A stretch of 64,000 nucleotides of DNA from Verrucomicrobiia bacterium. Its GTDB lineage: Bacteria; Verrucomicrobiota; Verrucomicrobiia; Verrucomicrobiales; Akkermansiaceae. The notes under the pieces were generated by a model. It did no database searches. It was given only the letters and a program-made list of their open reading frames with translations, and had not been told where the DNA came from. Location of the stretch: the NCBI GenBank assembly GCA_030430455.1, contig JAUIJB010000005.1:32042-96041 (forward strand), in the 5' to 3' direction. The position numbers and the translations under genes were made by a program. Below are positions 52,880 to 61,087 of the stretch, piece after piece; the first letter of the stretch is position 1; each line of letters starts with the position of its first letter.

Positions 52880-55123
52880 TCAGGGATTCGTGGCGGCCCC
52901 GTTGGCGGGTTCGCCCCGAGGAAAGATCTCCTCGATCATGCGCTCGCGGCCGTCGTCCATCCAGCCGCGCAGGGCGGCCTCCATCGCCGCGGCGACCTCC
53001 GGCTCGGCACTGGCGAGGTCGGCCCGGCAGTCGGGATCGGCCGCGGTGTGGAACAACTGGCGGTGCCAGCCGCCGTCGGCACGCGGCGTGAGTACGAGCT
53101 TCCAGTCGCGCGTCCGAAGGCAGCGCTGCTTGGCCGCGATCACCCGATCGATGTACTCCGGACGCAGTACGAACTGGTGCCCGTAGGACGGGTCGATCAT
53201 GACCATCTCGTCCATCGGCGCGAGGGGCGGACGCTCGACGCCCTCGATGCGGAACTGGATGAAGGGAAACTGGGTTTCGCCGTAGAAGGGCAGGTCGCGG
53301 GCAGCGGCGGGATCCCCGAGCCAGGGCGACAGGTCGACACCGCTCCACGACTCCCGCGGTTGCAGCCCGGCAAGCCCGGCGAGCGTCGGGGCGATGTCAT
53401 GGAGGCGGACCGACTCCTCGAATCTCCCCCCACCCCCACCCGGCACCCGGATCGCCAGCGGGACGTGGTACGAGCGGTCCGAACCGTTGAAGCTCAGCCC
53501 GTGGCCGAGTGTGACCTCGGGCTCGTAGAGGTCGTCGCCGTGGTCCGCGGTGAGCACCACGATGGTGTTGTCCGCCAGCCCCTGGTGCTCGAGCGCCTCG
53601 AGCAGGCGGCCGAAGCAGTCGTCGAACTGCCGCGTGCAGCCGTCGTACAGCGCGCGGATCTGGCGCACCTCGGCCTGCGGCAGCGCCTTCCACTTCGCCT
53701 CGAGGTCGGTGCCGGAGATGAATTCGTTGATGTCGAAGTCGACCCCCGCGGCATTCGGCCCGCGGTAGTCCGGGTCGCCGAACATCCGGCAGTAGGGCTC
53801 GCCCGAGCGGTACGGCAGGTGGTTGCAGGAATAGAAGACGTGCCAGAAGAAGGGCCGGCCCGAGCGGGCCTGCCGCGCCAGCCGCTGCTCGACCCGCCCG
53901 GTCACCACGTCGGGCGTCACGAAGTTCGCCGAGGAGCGGATCGCCGGAAACAGGCGGTAGCCGAGGCCGTTGTCGAAGTAGAGCGGCACGATGTGATGGC
54001 CCATCATCACGATCTGGCCGAGGTAGACGCGGAAGTTGTCGAAGGTCGAGACGTCGACCTCGTCGAAGCCGAGCCGGCTGACCTCGTAGTAGCCGGCACA
54101 CCAGTCGCCGATCGCGAGGGTGTCGTAGCCGGCCTCGGAGAACACCTCGGGAAGCGGGTCGATGCGGGCCTCCATCGCCTCGACCGCGTCGCGGGCCGGG
54201 AACATGTGGCGGATGCCGTGCTGCCGGGGCGGCATCGCGCTCATCAGGGTGATGCCCGACTCCAGGGTCGAGGCCAGCGGCACGCGGCAGGTCTCGAACA
54301 CCATGGCATCGCGTGCCCAGGCGTCGATCCGCGGCGAGACCCCGTCGGCCGCCGCACCGTCGGAGCGCCCGGGCCGGTAGCCGGCGTAGCCCAGCCGGTC
54401 GCCGCGCAGCGAGTCGGAGCCGATGATGATCACGTTCGGGCGCCCGTCGTCCGCCGGCGCCGGCGACCCCGAGCCCCCCGGCCGCCAGCCGAGGAAGGGA
54501 ACCACGGCGGCCAGCACGACCGCGGTGGCGAGCACGACACGGCCGCGGCGGCCCAGGCGAAGCCACCACCAGAGCCCGGCCGCAGCGACGGCGGCGAGCG
54601 GCAGGATCCGCAGCCAGAACCACCGCGCCAGGTGCCCCGCGCCGGAGGGGTCGACCTCGATTCCCATCAGGCGGAAGACCGCACCGTCGCCGCCGAGGAA
54701 GTACGGCCGCAGCCAGGCCATGCGCAGCTCGAAGTACCAGTGGACGACCTGGCTGGCGACCACGCCGAGGACCACCAGGCCCGCCGGCCGCCAGCGGCGT
54801 GGCAGGCCGCTGAGCGGTGGCAGCGCCGCCAGCGGCCGCAGCAGCCACCAGCCGGCGAGGCCGAGCAGGAGGTAGCCGATCCCGACCCACAGGTTGAGGC
54901 CGATGAGGTAGCCGAGGTGTTCCTGGAACGCGGTCTCGCCGAACTTGCTGTCACGGCCGTCCGCACCCGTCGCGATGCGCAGCACCGAGCTGATGAACTG
55001 GGAGGCCAGGAACAGGCCGATGCCCACGGCCAGCCACCTGCCGGTCCGGACCCGGGGATCGCTGTGCGGCTTTGCTTCCTTGGCTTCCACGCCGCGGATC
55101 CTGCATGGGTCACCCGAAGGCAT
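52880..55123 (-). CDS. Membrane-anchored sulfatase-like alkaline phosphatase superfamily enzyme
   Basis: 747 residues from an ATG 10 bases after the upstream stop. The first 235 residues hold about five TM helices; a periplasmic alkaline-phosphatase-superfamily domain follows. Metal ligands are visible in NVIIIGSDSLRGDR and VVLTADHGDDLYEPEVTLGH. The nucleophile block, aligned through the conserved LxxxxPxxHG, reads STLESGITLMSAMPPRQHGI: Thr stands where sulfatases have Cys/Ser, and the following C/S-x-P/A-x-R signature is missing. It is thus unlikely to be a formylglycine sulfatase; Thr is the nucleophile in LtaS/EptA-type phosphotransferases. Substrate unknown; envelope glycan or lipid modification is inference. 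In an operon with the preceding one-TM protein. Confidence 0.83.
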   Translation of the reverse strand: MPSGDPCRIRGVEAKEAKPHSDPRVRTGRWLAVGIGLFLASQFISSVLRIATGADGRDSKFGETAFQEHLGYLIGLNLWVGIGYLLLGLAGWWLLRPLAALPPLSGLPRRWRPAGLVVLGVVASQVVHWYFELRMAWLRPYFLGGDGAVFRLMGIEVDPSGAGHLARWFWLRILPLAAVAAAGLWWWLRLGRRGRVVLATAVVLAAVVPFLGWRPGGSGSPAPADDGRPNVIIIGSDSLRGDRLGYAGYRPGRSDGAAADGVSPRIDAWARDAMVFETCRVPLASTLESGITLMSAMPPRQHGIRHMFPARDAVEAMEARIDPLPEVFSEAGYDTLAIGDWCAGYYEVSRLGFDEVDVSTFDNFRVYLGQIVMMGHHIVPLYFDNGLGYRLFPAIRSSANFVTPDVVTGRVEQRLARQARSGRPFFWHVFYSCNHLPYRSGEPYCRMFGDPDYRGPNAAGVDFDINEFISGTDLEAKWKALPQAEVRQIRALYDGCTRQFDDCFGRLLEALEHQGLADNTIVVLTADHGDDLYEPEVTLGHGLSFNGSDRSYHVPLAIRVPGGGGGRFEESVRLHDIAPTLAGLAGLQPRESWSGVDLSPWLGDPAAARDLPFYGETQFPFIQFRIEGVERPPLAPMDEMVMIDPSYGHQFVLRPEYIDRVIAAKQRCLRTRDWKLVLTPRADGGWHRQLFHTAADPDCRADLASAEPEVAAAMEAALRGWMDDGRERMIEEIFPRGEPANGAATNP

Positions 55124-55133
55124 CAAGCAAGGG

Positions 55134-56240
55134 TCACGGCTGGCCGTCGGACCAGCGCCACGGCTTGATCCGGGTCCAGTTCGGGCTGACCAGTTCGTCG
55201 ATCCGCACCGTGCGGAGGATGCTGCGGTCCCCGTCCAGGCTGAGCTTGAGGATGGCGGCGGCCGGCTCGAAGCGCCCCAGCCCGGCAACCTCCTCGACCC
55301 GGCTGGCCAGGGTCCCCTCGCGCGGCACGAAGCCGAACAGGTACTCCTCCGACCCCGGCGCGGTCAGCCGGTAGCTCTGCCAGTCCTCCTCCGGGTAGTC
55401 GCTGGTGTAGAACACGTCGCGCCGCAAGCGGACGCGGAACTCACCCGACTCCACCCCGGCCTCGCCGGAGACGAACGCGTCCCACGGGACCGGCTGGTAG
55501 ACGACCTTGGTCTCCCAGTCGATCCGCACCCGGTCGTCCTCGAGCTGCTCGACGAGGAAATCGTGGGGCTCGCCCTCCTCCACGGCGACCGAAACCACCC
55601 AGAACGGCCTGCCCTCGATGGTGAGGGGATGGCAGGCGCGGATCCCGGCATAGGTGCCGCCCTCGAGTTCATGGTCCGAATACCACTCCTCCATCAGCGG
55701 CCGGACCCGCTCGGGTTCGCGGACCAGGGCGACCCGCTCGGCGATGGTGTCGCTGGCGAGGTATTCCGCCAGGTGCCGCTCCATCCGGTCGACGAACTCG
55801 CTGGCCTCCGCGATGGCCTCGTCCTCGTCGGCGACCGCCTCGATCACCCCGCGCTGCACCTCCTCGAGCTTCACCTCCGATTCCTTCATGCTCTTGAAGG
55901 CCCACCAGCCGATGGCGACCACCCCGGCCAGGATGAGCACGAACCAGCCGTGGGGGACCGGCAGGGCCTTGCGCTCCTTGCCCCAGACCTCCTCGACGTC
56001 CTCGCTGCCGTCGCCCGGGTCGATGATCGCATCGATGTCGGGCTCCTCGCTGCGCCGCTCGAACTCCTCCCCGGTGGACTTCTCGAGCCGCTCGGGCGCC
56101 GCGGGGACGAGGGGAACGGGCACCGACGCGACGGTTTCCGCCCTGCGGCCGCCCTCGCGGATGCGCACCACCTCCTCGACCTCGGACGAGTCTTCATCGA
56201 CCAGCTTGAGGTCCGGCTTGGAGGGTTCGCGGCGTGCCAC
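55134..56240 (-). CDS. Hypothetical protein with one TM helix
   Basis: 368 residues. The N-terminal 95 are acidic and probably disordered (SKPDLKLVDEDSSEVEEVVR), then a single TM helix at about 97-115 (WFVLILAGVVAIGWWAFKSM), then a periplasmic alpha-beta domain (EFVDRMERHLAEYLASDTIA, FWVVSVAVEEGEPHDFLVEQ, RIDWETKVVYQPVPWDAF). This type is frequent beside envelope enzymes in Verrucomicrobia, but no function is known to me. Its stop lies 10 bases before the sulfatase-like start, so the two are cotranscribed and may act together. Confidence 0.72.
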   Translation of the reverse strand: MARREPSKPDLKLVDEDSSEVEEVVRIREGGRRAETVASVPVPLVPAAPERLEKSTGEEFERRSEEPDIDAIIDPGDGSEDVEEVWGKERKALPVPHGWFVLILAGVVAIGWWAFKSMKESEVKLEEVQRGVIEAVADEDEAIAEASEFVDRMERHLAEYLASDTIAERVALVREPERVRPLMEEWYSDHELEGGTYAGIRACHPLTIEGRPFWVVSVAVEEGEPHDFLVEQLEDDRVRIDWETKVVYQPVPWDAFVSGEAGVESGEFRVRLRRDVFYTSDYPEEDWQSYRLTAPGSEEYLFGFVPREGTLASRVEEVAGLGRFEPAAAILKLSLDGDRSILRTVRIDELVSPNWTRIKPWRWSDGQP

Positions 56241-56445
56241 GGCACAAGAGAACCCGAAAACGCCGGGGAGGCAATCACCCGTTGGCGGGAGATGACGGCC
56301 GCCCCCTGGCGGCGCGTCCGCGGCGCGCCGGATGCGGCCGAGGGCGGCCGGACCGGACCGGGCGGCACCCGCCGATTGGCTTTGTCAGCACCCCGCTCGC
56401 AGGCTTCACTGCGCGAAACCCGCGGGCGGCTGGCCCGCCCACCCC

Positions 56446-57546
56446 ATGGCACCCCGCTTCCTGATCCTCACGGCCGCCTTCGGCGAGGGCCACAACAGCG
56501 CCGCCTCGAACCTCGCCCTCGCCCTGCGGGAACTCGGCGCCGAGGCCCGCGTCGAGGACCCCTGCCTGCTGGGCGCGCCGGTGTCGACGCGCGCGCTTTG
56601 CCGTGGCTACCGCGTCGTCACCACCTACGCCCCCGGGCTGTGGAACCAGATCTACCGCAGCACCGGCAAGGTCGACTTCTCACGCCAGAGGTTCCCGCTG
56701 ATGCGCAAGCCGGAGCGCCGGCTCGCCGGACTCGTCGACGACTACCGGCCGGACGCCATCGTCTCGACCTACCCGCTCTACCCCTACTTCCTCGACCGCA
56801 TCCTCGCGGGCCGCGAGTCGCGGCCGCGGATCGACACGGTGGTCACCGACTCGATCGAGATCAACTCGGCCTGGCTCGACGCTCCCACCGACCGCTGGCT
56901 GGTGACCGACCCGTTCACGCGCGACTCGATGATCCGGGCGGGGCTGGCGGCCGAGCGGGTCATCGACACCGGCTTCTGCGTCCACCCCTCGTTCTCACGC
57001 CAGCAACCGGTCGGCGACACCGCATCGGTCGATCCCTTCCGCGTGCTCTATTTCCCGACGCCGAAGCGGCCGCACGTGCGGCGCATCTCGAAGTCGGTCC
57101 TGCGGACCATCCCCGACTCCACGCTGACCATCGTGCTGGGGAAGAACGTCCGCCTGCTCTACTCGAAGGCGAGGGAGATCCGCGAGCGCTTCCCCGGGCG
57201 GGTCAAGATCCTCGGCTGGACCCGGCGGGTCCCGAAGCTCCTCGCCCGCCACCACCTGGTTCTCGGCAAGGCGGGTGGCGCCACCGTCCACGAGGCGATC
57301 GCCGCAACCTGCCCGATGATCGTTCACCACCTCGTTCCCGGCCAGGAGGAGGGCAACCTGCGGCTGCTCGAGCGGATCGGCGGCGGCTGCATCGCCGAGG
57401 ACCCCGCCCGGATCGCCGCCATCCTGGGCGACCTGCTCGCCGACGACGCCGCGGGCTGGCGCCGGATGAAGCGCGCGCTCCGCGCCCACGGGCGCGATGC
57501 CGGCGCCCTTGCCGCGGCCCGTTTCCTCATCGAGGACCTGCCATGA
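56446..57546 (+). CDS. Glycosyltransferase, MGDG synthase/MurG-like (GT28 type)
   Basis: 366 residues from MAPRFLILTAAFGEGHNSAA. GEGHNSAASNLALAL is the membrane-association and acceptor signature of the diacylglycerol glycosyltransferase family. The N-terminal Rossmann half includes PDAIVSTYPLYPYFLDRIL, the C-terminal donor-binding half GKNVRLLYSKAREIRERFPG, LVLGKAGGATVHEAIAATCP and HHLVPGQEEGNLRLLE. It probably transfers a sugar from a nucleotide sugar to a lipid at the inner membrane; which sugar is unknown. The HAD gene overlaps its stop by four bases. The frame is open 38 codons upstream, but the fold starts here. Confidence 0.88.
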   Translation: MAPRFLILTAAFGEGHNSAASNLALALRELGAEARVEDPCLLGAPVSTRALCRGYRVVTTYAPGLWNQIYRSTGKVDFSRQRFPLMRKPERRLAGLVDDYRPDAIVSTYPLYPYFLDRILAGRESRPRIDTVVTDSIEINSAWLDAPTDRWLVTDPFTRDSMIRAGLAAERVIDTGFCVHPSFSRQQPVGDTASVDPFRVLYFPTPKRPHVRRISKSVLRTIPDSTLTIVLGKNVRLLYSKAREIRERFPGRVKILGWTRRVPKLLARHHLVLGKAGGATVHEAIAATCPMIVHHLVPGQEEGNLRLLERIGGGCIAEDPARIAAILGDLLADDAAGWRRMKRALRAHGRDAGALAAARFLIEDLP

Positions 57547-58157
57547 ACTTCCTCTTCGACATCGGGCGCGTCCTGCTGGACTTCGACTTCGAGTCGTCCC
57601 TCGCGACCCTCCTCCCTCCGGACACTCCGGACCCCCCGGCGCGCCTGCGCCGCCTGCTGGCCCGCAAGGACGAGTTCGAGAAGGGCCTGGTCGCGGAGGA
57701 GGAATACGTCGCCTGGGCGCTGGAGACGCTCGGGAGCACGGCATCACCGGATGCCTTCCAGCGGGCCTGGCGCGGGATCTTCACCCCCAACGAGCCGATG
57801 TGGCGGGTTGTCGAGTCCCTCGCCGCGGACGGTCACCGGCTGATCCTGTTCTCCAACACCAACGCGATCCACGTCCCCTGGATCCTCGACGAGTTCGCGG
57901 TCTTCCGCCACTTCCCCGCGGGGGTGTTCTCGTTCCGGGTGCAGTCGATCAAGCCGGAGCCCGCGATCTACCACCATGCCCTGCGCGAGCACGGCATCGC
58001 CGCGGACGAGACCTGCTACATCGACGACCTCGCCGAGAACATCGCCACCGGCCGCGCGCTGGGCCTGCGCTGCTGGCAGTACGACCAGGCCGACCACGCC
58101 TCCTTCGAGGCGTGGCTCCGCGACGAACTCGCCGCCGGATCAAGCCGCGGCGCCTGA
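57543..58157 (+). CDS. HAD superfamily phosphatase (YihX-like)
   Basis: 204 residues; start overlaps the glycosyltransferase stop (ATGA). HAD motif I is FDIGRVLLDFDF, matching the YihX-type FDLGxVxxDxD. Motif II is the Ser in LILFSNTNAIH, motif III the Lys in SIKPEPAIYHHAL and motif IV the acidic pair in CYIDDLAENI. The helical cap lies at about 20-85. It should dephosphorylate a small sugar phosphate (YihX acts on alpha-glucose-1-phosphate). Tight coupling with a glycosyltransferase suggests it controls a sugar-phosphate pool, or is simply co-regulated (inference). Confidence 0.9.
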   Translation: MNFLFDIGRVLLDFDFESSLATLLPPDTPDPPARLRRLLARKDEFEKGLVAEEEYVAWALETLGSTASPDAFQRAWRGIFTPNEPMWRVVESLAADGHRLILFSNTNAIHVPWILDEFAVFRHFPAGVFSFRVQSIKPEPAIYHHALREHGIAADETCYIDDLAENIATGRALGLRCWQYDQADHASFEAWLRDELAAGSSRGA

Positions 58158-58219
58158 GACCGACTCCCGGAATCCTCTGTTGGAGTGGTGACCTTGGGAG
58201 GATCTGACGGTCATCCGAT

Positions 58220-58330
58220 CTCCGGGAAACAGCCGGGCTTGATCGGGTTCGGAGGAGGGAAACCGCAGATGAACGCAGATGATGGGGAGTCGTCTGCGAA
58301 GACCGGCCAAATCTGCGGTCGTCGACCTCG
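58220..58330. repeat. Dispersed GCAGAT-type repeat, cluster 2
   Basis: CGGGAAACAGCCGGGCTTGA, then GGAGGAGGGAAACCGCAGAT, GAACGCAGATGATGGGGAGT and an inverted AAATCTGCGG. It matches the block at about 19095-19190 over some 75 bases with scattered changes. It lies between convergent genes (HAD, + strand; large lipoprotein, - strand). The rest of 58158-58485 shows no gene. Confidence 0.6.
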
Positions 58331-58485
58331 AACCGAAGAGCCCAGTCGTTTTCCTGGAACGACATGAGGTCGGAGTCCGCCGACCTGTCGGCTGGGGGGG
58401 CGCGAGTTCTGGCAGTTTCGGAGCCACCCCCACTGGCGGGCCCCGCCCATCCCATCAGCCGATTCCGTTCCTTGGGATGTCGCCG

Positions 58486-60708
58486 TCAGCGCGCGTCGAA
58501 GTGCAGGCTGACCCGGCGTTCGCCGGCCTCCTCGCGGGCGTGGAGGGTGACCTGCTCGAGCTCCTCGCTGGCCTCGATCAGCTTGAGGATCCTGGGCAGC
58601 TCGGCGCGGAACTCCGCGAGGTCGCCGCCGGAACCCATCAATTCCTCGCCGTGCTCGTCGAGGATCCCGAGGACCTTGGTGCCGTACTGGCGCAGCACGT
58701 CGAGGTCGAGGCGCGCCCAGGCGCCCGGGTCGCCCTCGCCGCTGCCCGCCTTGGAAACCAGGTCCAGCGCCTGGTTGCGCGACGAGGACATCACGAACCA
58801 CTCGTCATTCACGGTGACCGACGGCTTGAGGTCGTCGGACAGCGCGAGGCTGTCGTAGTACCAGGTCGTCAGTCCGCTGCTTTCCGAGTAGGTCGGCACC
58901 GGCAGGTTGATCGCCCCGAGGCCGGCCTGGCTCAGCGACTTGGCGATCGCGCGCAGCGATCCGTCCATCGCCTTCCAGCCCTCGGCCAGCTTGGCCCGAT
59001 CGACGACCGGCGACACGATCGAGTAGCGCGGCAGGCTGCCCTCCTCGACCAGCGGGGTCGGGACGTTCGGCAGCGACGGCACCGCGCCCTCGAGGTCGAC
59101 GACCATGGCGACCTCGGTGCCAAGGGCCTCGTCGACCTGGCGCAGGCCGTCCCACACGCCCACCAGGTCCTGGCGCAGGAGCTGGTCGAACATCGTGAAG
59201 TACTCGCCGAACTGCTCGAGTTCCTCGCCGCCCAGCTCGGTGACCCGGGTGGTGATGGCGTAGGCGGTCTCGACCAGCGTTTCCATCGTCGCGCGGACGA
59301 CCTTCTGGTGCTCGGGATCGGTGGTCCAGTTGGCGAACAGGAGGACGCCCTCGCCCGCGCCGAGACCGTCGAGCCGGCGGGGCGACTCGCGGTCGAGCCC
59401 GCCGTTGTCGAGCCCGCCGAAGAGCTCGAAGCGCAGCCCGTCATCGAGCGCGATGACACCGCCGAGCCGGTCGGCATCCATCATCGCCATGAGCTCCTGG
59501 TCGCGCTCGCCGACGAGATCGAGCAGGCCGCCGATCTCGCGCATGTCGCCGAAGCCCGGCACCTCGTCGAGCCCGTCGCGGATGCCCTTGGCCATCGCCG
59601 TGATCCCGGTCACCCCGGAACCCTCGACCATCTTCTCGCTGCTGTAGAGCAGTCCGACCACCGGAACCTCGCCGTAGGAGTCGACGAAGGAAATCGCGTC
59701 GTCGGCGAGCAGGGAGTCGGACAGCCCGGCGACCACCGGGCAGGAGTCGACCGAATCGCCCAGGTAGACCAGCAGGTAGTCGTCCATCGCACCGGTCGCC
59801 AGCACGATGTCCTTGGTCTTGAGCGTTTCGATCAGGCGCTCCGTCGCTTCCTCGCCGAGTTCGGCCTCCATGTCGTCGCGCTCCTCCTCGAGCATGCCGG
59901 CGAGGGATTCGCCGCGGAAGACCGCCCCCTTGAAGCTGGCGCCGCCCTTCTCGAACTCGACCTCCTCGCCCATGCTGGTGACCATCGGGAAATACTGCGC
60001 CAGCAGCTGCTCGACCTGGCCGCGGACCGCCGCATCGGGCGCCTTGAGGCCGAACAGGACCGGCGGCACCTGCACCTTCTCGATGAGGTCCATGTGCTCG
60101 CCGAAGTCGCCCATCAGCTCCTCCATCCCGGGTGAACCCCCCAGCTCATCCTCGAGCGAGTCCAGGTCGCCGCCCGCCACGGCCTTGGCGAAGGCGCGGG
60201 CGATCGCGCGCATCTGGTAGTAGTTGGTGATCTCGTTCAACTCGATCAGGTTGTCCATCTGCAGCTCCATCCCGGGGCCGGTGGCGATGAAGATCTCGTG
60301 GCCGAGTAGGCCGCTGATCATCTTCCCGTTCTGGCCGGCGAGCGCCTGCTCGACCTCGACCCCCTCTTCTTCCGCCACCATCTCGCAGAACAGCCGCCAC
60401 AGGGCGGCCTCCGAGAACTGCCGCGCCAGTTCGTTGCCGTTCCGGATCATCATCAGGCTGGCCGTGTCCTTCGGCAGGTGGGCGGCGAATCCGAAGCGCT
60501 CGGCGCGCTCCTCCGGGCTCAGGCTCGGCGCGGCGACGGCCTCCGCGACGGCCTCGACCATCTCCTCGGCGGTCGACTTGAGCTCGACGGACGACTCCGA
60601 ATCACCCGAGTCCCGGCAAGCCGGAAGCAGGATCGCCCCACAGAGGACCATGGAAGCGGCGAGCGGGGCGCGGGACGTGCGGGTCGGGCTGGCAAGGGAC
60701 GGAAGCAT
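58486..60708 (-). CDS. Large lipoprotein of unknown function
   Basis: 740 residues from MLPSLASPTRTSRAPLAASM. The lipobox is LLPAC with Cys31. The mature protein is acidic, with alternating helices and strands and two loosely similar halves: FGFAAHLPKDTASLMMIRNG with GLLGHEIFIATGPGMELQMD in the first, EVAMVVDLEGAVPSLPNVPT with WFVMSSSRNQALDLVSKAGS in the second. Such a two-half pattern recalls DUF3352-like or serpin-sized periplasmic proteins, but I do not recognise a family. No catalytic motif stands out. It is a single-gene unit, flanked by repeat DNA on one side and a 379-base spacer on the other. Confidence 0.72.
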   Translation of the reverse strand: MLPSLASPTRTSRAPLAASMVLCGAILLPACRDSGDSESSVELKSTAEEMVEAVAEAVAAPSLSPEERAERFGFAAHLPKDTASLMMIRNGNELARQFSEAALWRLFCEMVAEEEGVEVEQALAGQNGKMISGLLGHEIFIATGPGMELQMDNLIELNEITNYYQMRAIARAFAKAVAGGDLDSLEDELGGSPGMEELMGDFGEHMDLIEKVQVPPVLFGLKAPDAAVRGQVEQLLAQYFPMVTSMGEEVEFEKGGASFKGAVFRGESLAGMLEEERDDMEAELGEEATERLIETLKTKDIVLATGAMDDYLLVYLGDSVDSCPVVAGLSDSLLADDAISFVDSYGEVPVVGLLYSSEKMVEGSGVTGITAMAKGIRDGLDEVPGFGDMREIGGLLDLVGERDQELMAMMDADRLGGVIALDDGLRFELFGGLDNGGLDRESPRRLDGLGAGEGVLLFANWTTDPEHQKVVRATMETLVETAYAITTRVTELGGEELEQFGEYFTMFDQLLRQDLVGVWDGLRQVDEALGTEVAMVVDLEGAVPSLPNVPTPLVEEGSLPRYSIVSPVVDRAKLAEGWKAMDGSLRAIAKSLSQAGLGAINLPVPTYSESSGLTTWYYDSLALSDDLKPSVTVNDEWFVMSSSRNQALDLVSKAGSGEGDPGAWARLDLDVLRQYGTKVLGILDEHGEELMGSGGDLAEFRAELPRILKLIEASEELEQVTLHAREEAGERRVSLHFDAR

Positions 60709-61087
60709 GGTCTGGAAGAGTTGGGTGCTTGATGCGTCGATCCGCCGGAACGGCATCTCACGCCGTCGCACGGATCGATTGGAACAGGCGCATTCATAAG
60801 AAAGCCGCTCCGGCGGCGACAATTCCAATCCGCCACAAGTTTCGGAGCGCCGGGTCTCCGACGCCGCCCGGCCCGCCGGATGAAGCCACGGCGGCGCGTT
60901 TTCCCCGTGCGGAGGACGGCTTCCGCCCTTTCCTGGTGCTTGGATCCCTCGGGCGACGGAACCGCCCCGAAACCATGCACAGGGAAAACCGCCCCAGCCG
61001 CGGAGATCGCGGCGCCAATGACGGCGCCGCCCTCCGCCCGGGACCGGACGGGCCGGGCGGACCTCACGGGACCGGCCGGGCGCCCCG
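60709..61087. other. Spacer with one perfect hairpin
   Basis: 379 bases between the RNase G/E stop and the lipoprotein start. The only structure I see is GCGGCGCC (61009-61016) pairing with GGCGCCGC (61023-61030), which would lie about 57 bases into the 3' UTR of the rng transcript; no T-tract follows. The part near 60740-60800 is the likely promoter region of the lipoprotein gene. Confidence 0.4.

Noticed and set aside
52880..55123. Type I formylglycine sulfatase
   Set aside because: The C/S-x-P/A-x-R signature is missing and Thr is at the aligned nucleophile position.
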